In this document: piece after piece, positions 40,323 to 49,000 of the stretch
Layout: each line of letters starts with the position of its first letter
How positions within the stretch are numbered: the first letter of the stretch is position 1
Assembly: GCA_964547875.1 (NCBI GenBank)
Contig: CAZJPE010000003.1
Coordinates: forward strand, 46,306-110,305
Length of the DNA stretch: 64,000 bases
Reading direction: 5' to 3'
Origin: JAUSIK01 sp964547875
Lineage (GTDB): Archaea > Nanobdellota > Nanobdellia > Pacearchaeales > GW2011-AR1
Position numbers and translations under genes: made by a program
Notes under the pieces: model-generated
What the model saw: only the letters and a program-made list of their open reading frames with translations
Told to the model about the DNA's origin: nothing
Database searches by the model: none

Positions 40323-40410
40323 ATGTTACCTGGTATATAAATTTTTCGTTACTAAGTAACATAATCTATATGTGACATAGTATATTAAATATATGTTACT
40401 AGGTTACATA
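40323..40410. promoter_or_regulatory. Cluster of TATGTTAC/GTAACATA half-sites between two toxin-antitoxin operons
   Basis: Six related half-sites occur in under 90 bases: TATGTTACC (40323), GTTACTAAGTAAC (perfect palindrome 40348-40360, running on to GTAACATA), TATGTGACATA (40370), TATGTTAC (40393) and GTTACATA (40403). It separates the HEPN/MNT operon (minus) from the RHH/RelE operon (plus), so one or both antitoxins may bind here. Confidence 0.55.
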
Positions 40411-40495
40411 TTGTTAATCGAGCGTGAAGGATTAAGACCGTTGCGGATTGAGGAAAATAGGAAGATTTATATAGTAGTTATAGTTAATATATAAC

Positions 40496-40747
40496 ATGCA
40501 GAAAACAACTATACAAATAAGTGAAGAAACTCTTGAGAGGTTAAAGGCTTTAAAGAGATATGAGAGAGAGTCATACGATGAGATAGTTAATAGCCTTATT
40601 GATGAAGGCGAAGAGGAGCTTACCGAAGACGAGATTGAAGGAATAGAATTAGCATTAAAGGAAATAAGGGAAAAGGGAATAAAAAGAGCAACCCATAGAA
40701 TAGAAGATGTGGCTAAAGAATTAGGCGTAGAATTGAATAATGTATGA
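40496..40747 (+). CDS. Ribbon-helix-helix antitoxin
   Basis: 83 residues. KTTIQISEETLERLKALKRY and the following ESYDEIVNSLID form a ribbon-helix-helix DNA-binding fold; the acidic C-terminal half would wrap the toxin. TATA TTTATATAGTAGTT is 30 bases upstream. Overlaps the RelE-like gene by 8 bases. Confidence 0.82.
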   Translation: MQKTTIQISEETLERLKALKRYERESYDEIVNSLIDEGEEELTEDEIEGIELALKEIREKGIKRATHRIEDVAKELGVELNNV

Positions 40748-41024
40748 TATCAGAATATTTAGAAAAGCTAGAGAATATTTGAGCAAATTGTTTTATGAAG
40801 AAAAGAAATTTATTTTAAATGAGCTATATAAATTAAGAGATAATCCTTATTCAAATTCTCAATTAAGGCCGTTAAAAGGATATAAAAGTTTTTGGAAACT
40901 CTATATGAAACAAAATAGGGCTATTATTAAGATATTGATTCTTAAAAAGCAGATTCTTGTTTTGTTGATAGGACATAGAAGAGATATTTATGATAAATTT
41001 TTTAAGGGCAAGAAAAGAAAATAA
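40740..41024 (+). CDS. RelE/ParE-type toxin
   Basis: 94 residues, highly basic. DIRIFRKAREYLSKLFYEEK, LRPLKGYKSFWKLYMKQNRA and the final LLIGHRRDIYDKF match the RelE fold, including the C-terminal H-R-x-D-I-Y pattern. RelE toxins cleave ribosome-bound mRNA; ParE types act on gyrase. The strong basic character fits RelE. It is followed 1 base later by a methyltransferase. Confidence 0.85.
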   Translation: MYDIRIFRKAREYLSKLFYEEKKFILNELYKLRDNPYSNSQLRPLKGYKSFWKLYMKQNRAIIKILILKKQILVLLIGHRRDIYDKFFKGKKRK

Positions 41025-41025
41025 G

Positions 41026-41598
41026 ATGAGCGATTTAATTAATATGGATAAGATAGAGAATGTTCTAAGAAAGATTGAACGACTTGAGGAAGATGTTTTT
41101 CTTCCGATTATCGGAAGAAAGAAGGGCGCTTTTTTGGAGTCTTTAATTAGAAAGTATCAGCCTAAAATGATTTTAGAGATAGGGAGTTTAGTTGGATATT
41201 CTGCTATTTTAATGGCTAGGAATTTAAGGAAAGGCAAGATTATTAGTGTTGAATTTGTTTCAGAAATCGCAAATGCGGCAAGAAAGCATATTAAAGAAGC
41301 TGGCTTTAGTGATGTTATTAATGTTATTGAGGGAAATGCTATTGATACAATTCCTACTCTTGAAGTGGTATTTGATTTTGTTTTTATTGACGCCAGCAAG
41401 GAGGAATATTTTTCTTATTTAAAATTGTTAGAAAGATATCGAAAAATAGTACGAGGATGCGTTATCTTGGCAGATAACGTTAAAATTTTTGTAGATTCAA
41501 TGAAAGATTATTTAGAATATGTGAGAAAATCTGAGAAGTATAAGAGTAAATATTATGATTTTGGTGATGACGGAATGGAATTGAGTATTATGGTATAA
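41026..41598 (+). CDS. SAM-dependent O-methyltransferase (family 3-like)
   Basis: 190 residues. Motif I is MILEIGSLVGYSAILMA (SAM-binding G loop), then SVEFVSEIANAARKH and FDFVFIDASKEEYFSYLKLL, the order seen in CCoAOMT/catechol-type methyltransferases; substrate unknown. An in-frame extension upstream lies inside the RelE gene, so the ATG at 41026 is preferred. Its 3' end overlaps the convergent uppP by 11 bases. Confidence 0.87.
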   Translation: MSDLINMDKIENVLRKIERLEEDVFLPIIGRKKGAFLESLIRKYQPKMILEIGSLVGYSAILMARNLRKGKIISVEFVSEIANAARKHIKEAGFSDVINVIEGNAIDTIPTLEVVFDFVFIDASKEEYFSYLKLLERYRKIVRGCVILADNVKIFVDSMKDYLEYVRKSEKYKSKYYDFGDDGMELSIMV

Positions 41599-42373
41599 CT
41601 TTATTTATTATAAAAACTCCTATTAAAAGTGAAAGTAATAGAGCATAAATCCCAAACAATCTTAAGTTTTTCCTAGATGTTAGAATATGCTTGTAGATTA
41701 AATGAAGGAAGAGAAGGCCGATGAGAAACGAGACTAAAGTTGCCCAGATTAATTCAGGGGGCAAGGTTTGATTACCTATTGTTATTATATTTGCTCCGAA
41801 TATTATAGGTATTGACATTAGAAATGAGAATTTGAGGGCCGTTTTTTCATTTAGACCCGAAAGAATTCCTGCTGAAATTGTCGTGCCTGAGCGCGAAATG
41901 CCAGGAAAGATTGATAGGACTTGCGCTAGACCTATCATGAGTGAGTTTTTTGTGTTTAATTTCGCCTCTTTTATCTTAATGTTTAGACTTGTTATTATTA
42001 AAATAATGCCTGTTATGCCAAAGCCCAATGCAACTATTGCTAAATTTGTATATATAGATTCAAATGTATTTTTGAAAATTACGCCTATTATTCCTGCAGG
42101 CGTTGTTGCGATTATTAGCATAACTCCTAATTTTCCATCTTCTGTATGAAATTTAAATTTTAACAAGTCTTGGAATATATCTGTAATCTCTTTGCCGAAA
42201 TAAACAAATACAGACATTAATGTGCCGAAATGAAGCGCAACATTGAAAATCAGATCTGAATGATAGCTAAGAATTTTTTCTGCTATTATTAGATGGCCAG
42301 AGCTTGAAACAGGGAGCCATTCTGTTACGCCTTGGATAATGGCAAGTATTATTGCAGATAATAATTCTGACAT
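41588..42373 (-). CDS. uppP: Undecaprenyl-diphosphatase UppP (BacA)
   Basis: 261 residues with about eight membrane helices, the IIQGVTEWLPVSSSGHLI signature with catalytic Glu and His, and the second PGISRSGTT motif. It recycles polyprenyl diphosphate carriers; in archaea the lipid is dolichol-like. With the cis-prenyltransferase-like gene and the GT2 and sugar nucleotidyltransferase genes in this window it supports lipid-linked surface glycan synthesis. Confidence 0.95.
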   Translation of the reverse strand: MSELLSAIILAIIQGVTEWLPVSSSGHLIIAEKILSYHSDLIFNVALHFGTLMSVFVYFGKEITDIFQDLLKFKFHTEDGKLGVMLIIATTPAGIIGVIFKNTFESIYTNLAIVALGFGITGIILIITSLNIKIKEAKLNTKNSLMIGLAQVLSIFPGISRSGTTISAGILSGLNEKTALKFSFLMSIPIIFGANIITIGNQTLPPELIWATLVSFLIGLLFLHLIYKHILTSRKNLRLFGIYALLLSLLIGVFIINKVIP

Positions 42374-42446
42374 TTAAAAAATGCTTTAGTGTTGTTAATA
42401 AAGTTAATTGAGATTTATATTGTTTGTATATTTTTCAATGCGCAGA

Positions 42447-42614
42447 TTAATTATTATATCTGCATTCCCAACAGAGATTTATTTTTGCTCTTTTTTTGAT
42501 GAGATTACTTTCTAATTCTTCAATGTTTGTTGTTCTTAAAAGGTCGTAGGACATGTCAAATAGCTCTCCACACATTTTACATACTGCTGGCATTGACATT
42601 CTTTGTTTTTCCAT
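42447..42614 (-). CDS. Small zinc-ribbon protein, 55 aa
   Basis: Frame from the ATG at 42614: VCKMCGELFDMSYDLLRT, helical middle, then LCWECRYNN. The two C-x-x-C pairs (C12/C15 and C48/C51) predict a zinc site. It has the same layout as the next gene upstream (82 aa), so the two are paralogues. Function unknown. Confidence 0.6.
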   Translation of the reverse strand: MEKQRMSMPAVCKMCGELFDMSYDLLRTTNIEELESNLIKKRAKINLCWECRYNN

Positions 42615-42717
42615 ATTTTTCTGAAATTGAACTTATTTATATACAAGAATGTTGTTCATTATATATTTTATAGCATAGAATTTTTTATAAACTGATTAAC
42701 TTCAGGGAGACATAATT

Positions 42718-42966
42718 TTATTCCAATTCTAATTCGAGAAATAGCTCGTCTAAGGAGTCTGAAACATTTTCCTCTTTTTTGACTGAAAGCGCGTTTAAGA
42801 TTTGCTGTTTACATCCCCAGCAAAGCGATTCAGCGAGCTTTTGACCGAGTTTTTCCCTTATTTCTTCGTTGTCTATTCTTTCATTTGCTTCTATAAATTC
42901 ATAGTATAAGTCAAACATTGTTCCGCATTTTTTGCATTGAGTCGGCAACACATATTGATTCTTCAT
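42718..42966 (-). CDS. Zinc-ribbon protein, 82 aa
   Basis: From ATG at 42966 (an upstream TTG is less likely): TQCKKCGTMFDLYYEFIEAN, a charged helix, LCWGCKQQ and an acidic tail (LDELFLELELE). Same C-x-x-C...C-W-x-C pattern as the 55-aa neighbour, with added C-terminal 25 residues. Probably a nucleic-acid or protein-binding zinc ribbon. Confidence 0.65.
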   Translation of the reverse strand: MKNQYVLPTQCKKCGTMFDLYYEFIEANERIDNEEIREKLGQKLAESLCWGCKQQILNALSVKKEENVSDSLDELFLELELE

Positions 42967-43140
42967 GATGTTTTTAGGCAATTGAAGTTTATATATTTAA
43001 GCGATTATTTTTTAGTGATGAAGCAGTTTTATTATTCTTTAAAGATTATTTTTTGTTCTCTTAAGTCGCATTCCTTAATATTTTTGTTCTTAATATGAAA
43101 ACAACATGAGATATAATAAATAGTAATTTAACCCAAGAAA

Positions 43141-45603
43141 TTATTCTACATAAATCGCAGGTTTTCCGGGCTTTGCTTTTGATGATTTGTTTTGAGGGTC
43201 GTATTTGTTTTTGTCATTTACTGCAAATATCTTCACTTCTTTATTGAGTTTTTTTGAAAAATATTCTTGATTATATGCTTGCAATTCATTCGGAATAGAG
43301 TAAACATAAATTGTTTTAGCTTCTTTGTTTTGCTTTTCTTTTACAATATTAATAATATTCTTTATGTCTACTATTATTTTCTTGTGGGCTTTTTCCTTGA
43401 TTTCTATTTTTTCTGAAATTTTTGATTCTTCTACCTTTGGCCATTTTTCTAAGGATATAAATGACTTATTTTTTAGCTTTTCCCAACATTCCTCTGCAAT
43501 ATGGGGACAGAAAGGAGATAAGAGTTTTATAAAAGATTCTATGTCTTTTTTGCTTATTTTACACTCTTCTTCAATTTCTTCAAATAGTTCTCTTAGCTTT
43601 ATTATTGTGAGATTGTATCTGAGATTCTCTATTTCTTCTGATATTTCTTTTATTGCCTTGTTTATTTTGTGCTGTAGTCTTTGAGAGGAGCTTGAAGGTT
43701 TTATTGAGCTGATAAAATCGAATATTTTATTCAGAAATCTACAGATGCTTTCTATGCCTTCGTCGCTCCAGTTTATGTCCTTTTCAGGAGAGGCAACTGA
43801 AACGAGAGAGAGACGGGTTGCATCTGCTCCGTATTTGTCTGCAACTTCTTCCGGAATGACGATGTTTCCGTAGGATTTGCTCATTTTTCTTCCGTCTTTG
43901 CCGTATACAAAACCTTGAGTGAATAATTTAACTGCTGGTTCGTTGGATTTTAGTAGAGATAAATCTTTAAGGAATTTTGTGTAAAATCTGAAGTAGATGT
44001 CATGCATTGTGGCATGTTCTTTTCCACCTATGTAAATATCAATTGGCATCCAATAATCTACTTTTTCCTTATCAAATATTTTTTTGCTGTTTTTTGAATC
44101 GCAATATCTTAGGAAATACCAAGATGAATTTACAAATGTATCCATTGTGTCAGTTTCTCTTTTTGCTCTTGATTTGCATTTTGGGCATTTAGTGTTTACA
44201 AATTCCTCATTTGTTTCTAATGGATTGCCTTTTCCAAATTTTACTTTTTCAGGCAATTTTACAGGGAGAGCTTTTTCAGAGACAGGGACAATACCGCATT
44301 TTTCGCAGTAGATAATTGGGATTGGAGTACCCCAGTATCTTTGCCTTGAGATAAGCCAATCTCTTTGCTTGTAATTTATCTGCCTTTTTCCTAGATTATT
44401 CTTTTCTATGTAATCAGATATCCTGTCTTTTGCCTCTTCATTTGATAAACCAGTAAATTGGCCTGAATTTATTAATTTGCCTGTGCCTATGTAAGCTTCT
44501 GATAATTCTTTCTGCGATTCTGGCTTGATTACTTGCTTTATATGTAGAGTATATTTTTTAGCGAATTCAAAGTCTCTTTGATCATGAGCGGGAACAGCCA
44601 TAACCATGCCAGAGCCGTAATCTGGCAAGACAAAATTTCCAGCAAATATTGGAATTTCTTCTTCTGTTAGGGGATTTGTCGCATACGAACCTGTGAAAAC
44701 TCCTTCTTTTTCTAATTTTTCTATGTCTTCTTCTGACGTGGATTTTATTTTTCCTAAAAATGCCTTGACTTCTTTTTCGTGTTTTTTTGTAACTAGGTCA
44801 AAAAGATTGTGGTGCTGTAGCGAGATTACCATGAATGTCACTCCGAATATTGTGTCAGGGCGCGTTGTAAAGATAGACCAATTTTTTCCATTGATTTCAA
44901 AATTAATCTCCAAACCTTGAGATTTGCCAATCCAGTTTTTTTGGAGTATTTTAATTAGTTCTGGATAGTTTTGGAGCTTGTCTAAATGAGAGAGCAATTC
45001 TTCTGCGTATTTTGTTATTTTGAGAAACCATTGCTCTAGATTTTTTATTTCTACATTCGTGTCTTCGTGACGCCAGCATTTTCCATTGTGGACTTGTTCG
45101 TTTGCAAGGACAGTGTTGCATTTTGGACACCAATTTGCAGGCGCTTTTTTCCTGTAAGCAAGGCCTTTTTCGTACATTTTAAGGAAAATCCATTGATCCC
45201 ATTTGTAATAGTTTGATTTGTGGCATTGAATTTCCCTGCTCCAGTCGTAGCTGAAGCCAAACTGCCTCATCTGCTTTTTGAAATTCTTAATTGCATTTTC
45301 CGTGAATATTTTTGGATGGGAATTTGCCTTTATAGCAGCATTTTCTGCAGGTAATCCGAAGGAATCAAATCCCATTGGATGCAGGACATTAAAGCCCTGC
45401 ATTCGCTTGAATCTCGCGTAGATGTCACCTATTGTGTAAATGAATGCATGGCCCATATGCAATCCAGAGCCAGAAGGATAGGGATATTGCTCAAGGCAAT
45501 AGTATTTTTTCTTTTTAGGATTTTCTTTCACTTGGAATATCTCTTTTTCTTCCCAGAGATTCTGCCATTTTTTTTCTATCTTTTGAAAATTAATTGATTT
45601 CAT
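43141..45603 (-). CDS. leuS: Leucyl-tRNA synthetase, bacterial type
   Basis: 820 residues. HMGH (49-52) and KMSKS (in DGRKMSKSYGN) active-site motifs, the Cys-rich zinc knuckle WCPKCNTVLANEQV, an editing domain with TTRPDTIFGVTFMVIS, and a compact C-terminal domain. The domain order and EQYPYPSGSGLHMGH start are those of bacterial/mitochondrial LeuRS; archaeal LeuRS is longer (over 900) and arranged differently. Hence probable lateral acquisition from bacteria. It charges tRNA-Leu, of which this window has one complete copy and one split copy. Confidence 0.95.
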   Translation of the reverse strand: MKSINFQKIEKKWQNLWEEKEIFQVKENPKKKKYYCLEQYPYPSGSGLHMGHAFIYTIGDIYARFKRMQGFNVLHPMGFDSFGLPAENAAIKANSHPKIFTENAIKNFKKQMRQFGFSYDWSREIQCHKSNYYKWDQWIFLKMYEKGLAYRKKAPANWCPKCNTVLANEQVHNGKCWRHEDTNVEIKNLEQWFLKITKYAEELLSHLDKLQNYPELIKILQKNWIGKSQGLEINFEINGKNWSIFTTRPDTIFGVTFMVISLQHHNLFDLVTKKHEKEVKAFLGKIKSTSEEDIEKLEKEGVFTGSYATNPLTEEEIPIFAGNFVLPDYGSGMVMAVPAHDQRDFEFAKKYTLHIKQVIKPESQKELSEAYIGTGKLINSGQFTGLSNEEAKDRISDYIEKNNLGKRQINYKQRDWLISRQRYWGTPIPIIYCEKCGIVPVSEKALPVKLPEKVKFGKGNPLETNEEFVNTKCPKCKSRAKRETDTMDTFVNSSWYFLRYCDSKNSKKIFDKEKVDYWMPIDIYIGGKEHATMHDIYFRFYTKFLKDLSLLKSNEPAVKLFTQGFVYGKDGRKMSKSYGNIVIPEEVADKYGADATRLSLVSVASPEKDINWSDEGIESICRFLNKIFDFISSIKPSSSSQRLQHKINKAIKEISEEIENLRYNLTIIKLRELFEEIEEECKISKKDIESFIKLLSPFCPHIAEECWEKLKNKSFISLEKWPKVEESKISEKIEIKEKAHKKIIVDIKNIINIVKEKQNKEAKTIYVYSIPNELQAYNQEYFSKKLNKEVKIFAVNDKNKYDPQNKSSKAKPGKPAIYVE

Positions 45604-45694
45604 TAATTGAAATATTATAGTAGAGATTTAAAGGTTTCTAAAGATTTAATCATATTGTAACAATCTTTAAATATAAAGGAAGCAGTTAGATATT

Positions 45695-45988
45695 ATGACT
45701 GATTTTAGGGAATTGGGGAAAAAGGAAATTCTTAAGCGTAATGGATTAGAAGACGAAGATTTTGAAGTTATAGGGAAGATTTATAGTTTGGCTGGTGATT
45801 CATGAGTATCTGAAGTTCGAGAATTCGCGGTATATTCTTATAGCATATATTTACGAGAGCCTATGAAGAGAGAGCAGATATTAAGTTTTTTGGGTGATAA
45901 TAAATTAAAGGCCGAATACTTTCCAGTTGATCTCTTTGAGATAGAGAGTAATAATAACTTTTATCATCTCGAGTTTTTAGTAGAATGA
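45695..45988 (+). pseudogene. Small gene with two compensating frameshifts or an in-frame TGA
   Basis: ATG at 45695 (after TTTAAATATAAAGG) opens 36 codons, MTDFRELGKKEILKRNGLED and on, to a TGA at 45803-45805; the same frame then continues to 45988. The most protein-like reading instead moves +1 near 45795 (VIHEYLKFENSRYILIAYIY) and returns at CTATGAAG to the first frame (MKREQILSFLGDNKLKAEYF). The product would be about 98 residues. Either the gene is broken or it is two or three overlapping tiny frames. Family unknown. Confidence 0.45.
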
Positions 45989-46007
45989 ATTTTGATAAGA
46001 GATTTAA

Positions 46008-46367
46008 TCAGAAGCTTTCTTCGAGATTTTTAAGGAGACCGTGGTTTTTTAGTTGATAATGTGCATTTTTATTATATTGGAATATTATGTCGCCTTTATT
46101 ATCATCGTCAGGCCAGGGCGTTATTATAACCAAATCACCTTCGCGAAGCCATAATTTTCTTTTTAACCTGCCTGGAACGCGGCAATTTCTTGATTTTCCG
46201 TCAGTGCACTTGATTTCCATTCTATTGCCTCCTAAGCGTTGCATGACTTTTCCTAGCAACTCATTTTTTCTCGGGAGCCTTATTCTTGCCTGTACTTCTT
46301 GTTCATCTGTATTTTGTTTTTGGGCTTCTTCTTTTACTTCTTTAAAATCGCCAAATTCATCTTCCAT
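46008..46367 (-). CDS. Translation initiation factor aIF1A
   Basis: 119 residues. Acidic N-terminal tail, then an S1/OB fold with RIRLPRKNELLGKVMQRLGG, CRVPGRLKRKLWLREGDLVI and PWPDDDNKGDIIFQY. It binds the ribosomal A site during initiation. The acidic 30-residue tail is slightly longer than typical. Confidence 0.94.
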   Translation of the reverse strand: MEDEFGDFKEVKEEAQKQNTDEQEVQARIRLPRKNELLGKVMQRLGGNRMEIKCTDGKSRNCRVPGRLKRKLWLREGDLVIITPWPDDDNKGDIIFQYNKNAHYQLKNHGLLKNLEESF

Positions 46368-46472
46368 TATTTAGATTCTAATTTACCTGTTTTTAAACTT
46401 ATTTATTTGAGTATTTGAAAGAATATTTTCTATCATAAAAAAGTTTAAATTCTCTTTTTTTAATGTCTTTAA

Positions 46473-46736
46473 GTGAGATATAAAACTTCCCGCGAATTTT
46501 TTAAGAATGTAAAGTCCAAAAGAGCTGGAGGGATACGCTATTATACAATTACACAGGTTGCAGAAGGGTTAGGAGTAGATTGGAATATTGTTTGTGATGC
46601 TATAAGATCTGGAGATTTAGAAAAAAAGCTTGGTTTTAGATTTGTCAGGAATTCTTTTAACGATGGCAAATATTTTCCCGAAGAAGCAATCTCTAAGTTA
46701 TATGAGTTTAAAGATAAAATTCTTTGCGAAGGTTGA
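46473..46736 (+). CDS. Small DNA-binding-like protein, GTG start
   Basis: 87 residues from a GTG. ITQVAEGLGVDWNIVCDAIR resembles a MerR/excisionase-type helix-turn-helix, followed by a beta wing (KKLGFRFVRNSF). A TATA-like AAAAAAGTTTAAATTC lies about 25-35 bases upstream. It is 30 bases from endA on the same strand. No family assigned with confidence. Confidence 0.55.
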   Translation: MRYKTSREFFKNVKSKRAGGIRYYTITQVAEGLGVDWNIVCDAIRSGDLEKKLGFRFVRNSFNDGKYFPEEAISKLYEFKDKILCEG

Positions 46737-46766
46737 ATTTAAATATTCTTTTTTATTGATTATTTT

Positions 46767-47279
46767 ATGATTAGAGCACAATTTAGCGGGGAAAGAGTTT
46801 CTTCAAATAGTAGCGATGCTTTTAGTTTATACGAGAAATCAAGATTTGGGGAGAAAACAGAAGGAAGAGTAGAATACATGCTTGTTGAGGCATTGTATTT
46901 AGCATCTATGAATAAGATGCAGGTTTTTTCTAAGAATAAAGAAATAGGATTTGAGGAATTGATGAGAAAGATAAAAAAGATTGACAAGAAAATTGAGATA
47001 AAATTTTCTGTTTTTAAGGATTTAAGGGAGAGAGGGTATATCGTAAAAACTGCCTTGAAATTCGGCGCTGAATTTAGGGTTTATGACAAAGGGATAAGGC
47101 CCGGGGAGGATCATGCCAAATGGGTTTTATATAGCGTCAGGGAGAACGAGGCCTTGAAATGGCATGATTTTATTGCTAAGAATAGGATTGCTCATTCTAC
47201 TAGGAAAAAGTTATTATTGGGAGTTGTTGACGAGGAAGGAGACGTTAGTTATTACGAGGTTGATTGGGCGAGGATGTAG
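46767..47279 (+). CDS. endA: tRNA-splicing endonuclease EndA
   Basis: 170 residues, the homotetrameric size. The N-terminal domain (YMLVEALYLASMNKMQVFSK) precedes the catalytic domain with VFKDLRERGYIVKTALKFGA, the Tyr/His/Lys triad in EFRVYDKG, DHAKWV and STRKKLLLGV. It cleaves bulge-helix-bulge introns. The intron in tRNA-Thr at 1.7 kb is a direct substrate, and any splicing of the split tRNA-Leu would need it. Confidence 0.93.
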   Translation: MIRAQFSGERVSSNSSDAFSLYEKSRFGEKTEGRVEYMLVEALYLASMNKMQVFSKNKEIGFEELMRKIKKIDKKIEIKFSVFKDLRERGYIVKTALKFGAEFRVYDKGIRPGEDHAKWVLYSVRENEALKWHDFIAKNRIAHSTRKKLLLGVVDEEGDVSYYEVDWARM

Positions 47280-47341
47280 AAGAAGTTGTGAAAGATACCA
47301 AAGAGAAGAGTACAAGGAAGATTATATTTGAAAGTGCAAAT

Positions 47342-47929
47342 TTATTTTTCTGCTTCTGCTTTTAGATTATTATATATTCTTTCTACTTCTCTTAACGCTT
47401 CTTCTTTTTTTTCTCCTCGCTCTAATTCAGCATAGTCTACATCATCTGTGCTAAGAACAGATTTTTCAAGCTTTAGTGGGACATCGCTTAAAATATATTT
47501 CCCAGACCATTGGAAGTATTGGCCTTCTGGGGTGAACCAGAATATATACTGATCAGATTGCCCAAATGTGCCATCTGCAGACATTAATTCATCACTAACA
47601 TACTCATTACCGTTTATAATGTGATAATCATGACCTCCATATACTCTTCCAGTTGACGGTTCCAATCTCTTTGTTGAAGAGGTAACCTTTACCAAAACTG
47701 GGGATGATAAAATAATATTCCCTGTATCGCTGAGGCAATATATCCACCTTATTTGATTTTGGTCATTTAGTAATCTAAGTCTTTTATTGATATTTTCTCT
47801 TTCTATAGAGTATTCTAATTTAGTTGTCGGCTGGGCCTTTTGCATTATTTCTGTTCTGCTATCTTTTTCGCAACTTAATGGGCTGACTGATAATAATATT
47901 AATGCTAATTTTGATAATTCATTTCTCAT
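47342..47929 (-). CDS. Secreted protein with lipoprotein-like signal, unknown function
   Basis: 195 residues. Residues 4-20 are hydrophobic and end SVSPLSC, which resembles a lipobox. The body has beta-rich segments IRWIYCLSDTGNIILSSPVL and RLEPSTGRVYGGHDYH, then acidic helices. The central segment has the look of short proteins seen in phage and bacterial genomes, but I cannot name the family. Confidence 0.55.
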   Translation of the reverse strand: MRNELSKLALILLSVSPLSCEKDSRTEIMQKAQPTTKLEYSIERENINKRLRLLNDQNQIRWIYCLSDTGNIILSSPVLVKVTSSTKRLEPSTGRVYGGHDYHIINGNEYVSDELMSADGTFGQSDQYIFWFTPEGQYFQWSGKYILSDVPLKLEKSVLSTDDVDYAELERGEKKEEALREVERIYNNLKAEAEK

Positions 47930-48049
47930 GATTTTTTTAGTATATATAAATATTTAAATCTTTCTATTCTGTCACTATTTTCTAATTACTCTAATCTAGG
48001 ATTCTTATAGTATGATAAGGTTTATAATAATGATGATTTTTTAGAAGGC

Positions 48050-48946
48050 ATGTTGAATCCGATTAATGTACAGCAGAATAAGGAGAAGATATTATCTTTA
48101 CTTAAGACTGTAGGGCCTTCGCTGCCTGTCAATATTGCCAGAGCAATTGGAGTTGAGCCGCTGTTTGCAGGGGCTTTTCTTTCAGAGCTTTATGGGGAGA
48201 AAAAAATCAAGATGAGCAACATGAAAGTAGGGAGTTCTCCTTTGTATTATTTAGAGGGGCAGGAGAATTTACTGGAGAAATTTATTGAGCATTTGAATGT
48301 CAGAGAAAGAGAGGCTTTTTCTCTTTTGCAGAAGGAGAGAGTTTTAGACGATAATGCCCAAACTCCTGTGATAAGGGTTGCTTTAAGGGCGGTCAAGGAT
48401 TTTGCTATGCCAATTAGAGCGAGAGTAGACGGCGAGACAAGGCTTTTTTGGAAATATTTTCTTTCACCTGATTCTGAGATTAAGGAAATGATAGAGGAAA
48501 AGATTAGTGGCAGGCCTAGGATAGAAGAGACCGAAAAAATAGAAAAGCCCGCAGAAATCGCGAAAGAGACAGAGATATTGAGTGTTGAGAAGCCAAAGAA
48601 GTTGAGAAAGAGAGCTGTAAAAAGAGATAAGATTGAGGAAAATGTTTTTTCTGCGAAAATAAAGGATTATCTTTCTGCGAAAGATATTGAGATAATGGAT
48701 GTTATTTCTAACAAGAAAAAAGAGTTTTTTGCTAAGATAAGAATAGACGCAGTTTTTGGAAAACAGGAATTTCTTTTAATTGCGAAGGATAAAAAACTAA
48801 TGAAAGACAAGGATTTTGAGCTTGGTTTGCAAATGGCACAAGCTGAAAAAATGCCTGCATTTTTTATATCTAGCGGAGGGTTAAATAAGAAGGCGCAGGA
48901 TTATTTGAGAGAATGGAGAAATTTGATTAAATTTGAGAAACTTTAG
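48050..48946 (+). CDS. Unknown protein with N-terminal HTH and nuclease-like C domain
   Basis: 298 residues. Residues about 10-70 read as a winged helix (LSLLKTVGPSLPVNIARAIG). A Lys/Glu-rich linker (150-205) leads to a C domain with EFFAKIRIDAVFGKQEFLLI and LGLQMAQAEKMPAFFISSGG, whose strand-Lys-strand pattern is reminiscent of restriction-endonuclease-like folds; that is a guess. First gene of a run with S17e and Alba, so a house-keeping role in nucleic-acid handling is plausible. Confidence 0.6.
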   Translation: MLNPINVQQNKEKILSLLKTVGPSLPVNIARAIGVEPLFAGAFLSELYGEKKIKMSNMKVGSSPLYYLEGQENLLEKFIEHLNVREREAFSLLQKERVLDDNAQTPVIRVALRAVKDFAMPIRARVDGETRLFWKYFLSPDSEIKEMIEEKISGRPRIEETEKIEKPAEIAKETEILSVEKPKKLRKRAVKRDKIEENVFSAKIKDYLSAKDIEIMDVISNKKKEFFAKIRIDAVFGKQEFLLIAKDKKLMKDKDFELGLQMAQAEKMPAFFISSGGLNKKAQDYLREWRNLIKFEKL

Positions 48947-49000
48947 GATATTATAATCTGATTAAGATAATTTTATAAATACACGATTTTAGGATAAATT

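Noticed and set aside
45803..45805. In-frame TGA considered as selenocysteine
   Set aside because: The neighbouring +1 frame gives a better protein, no stem-loop expected for archaeal SECIS was seen, and there is no redox motif around it.
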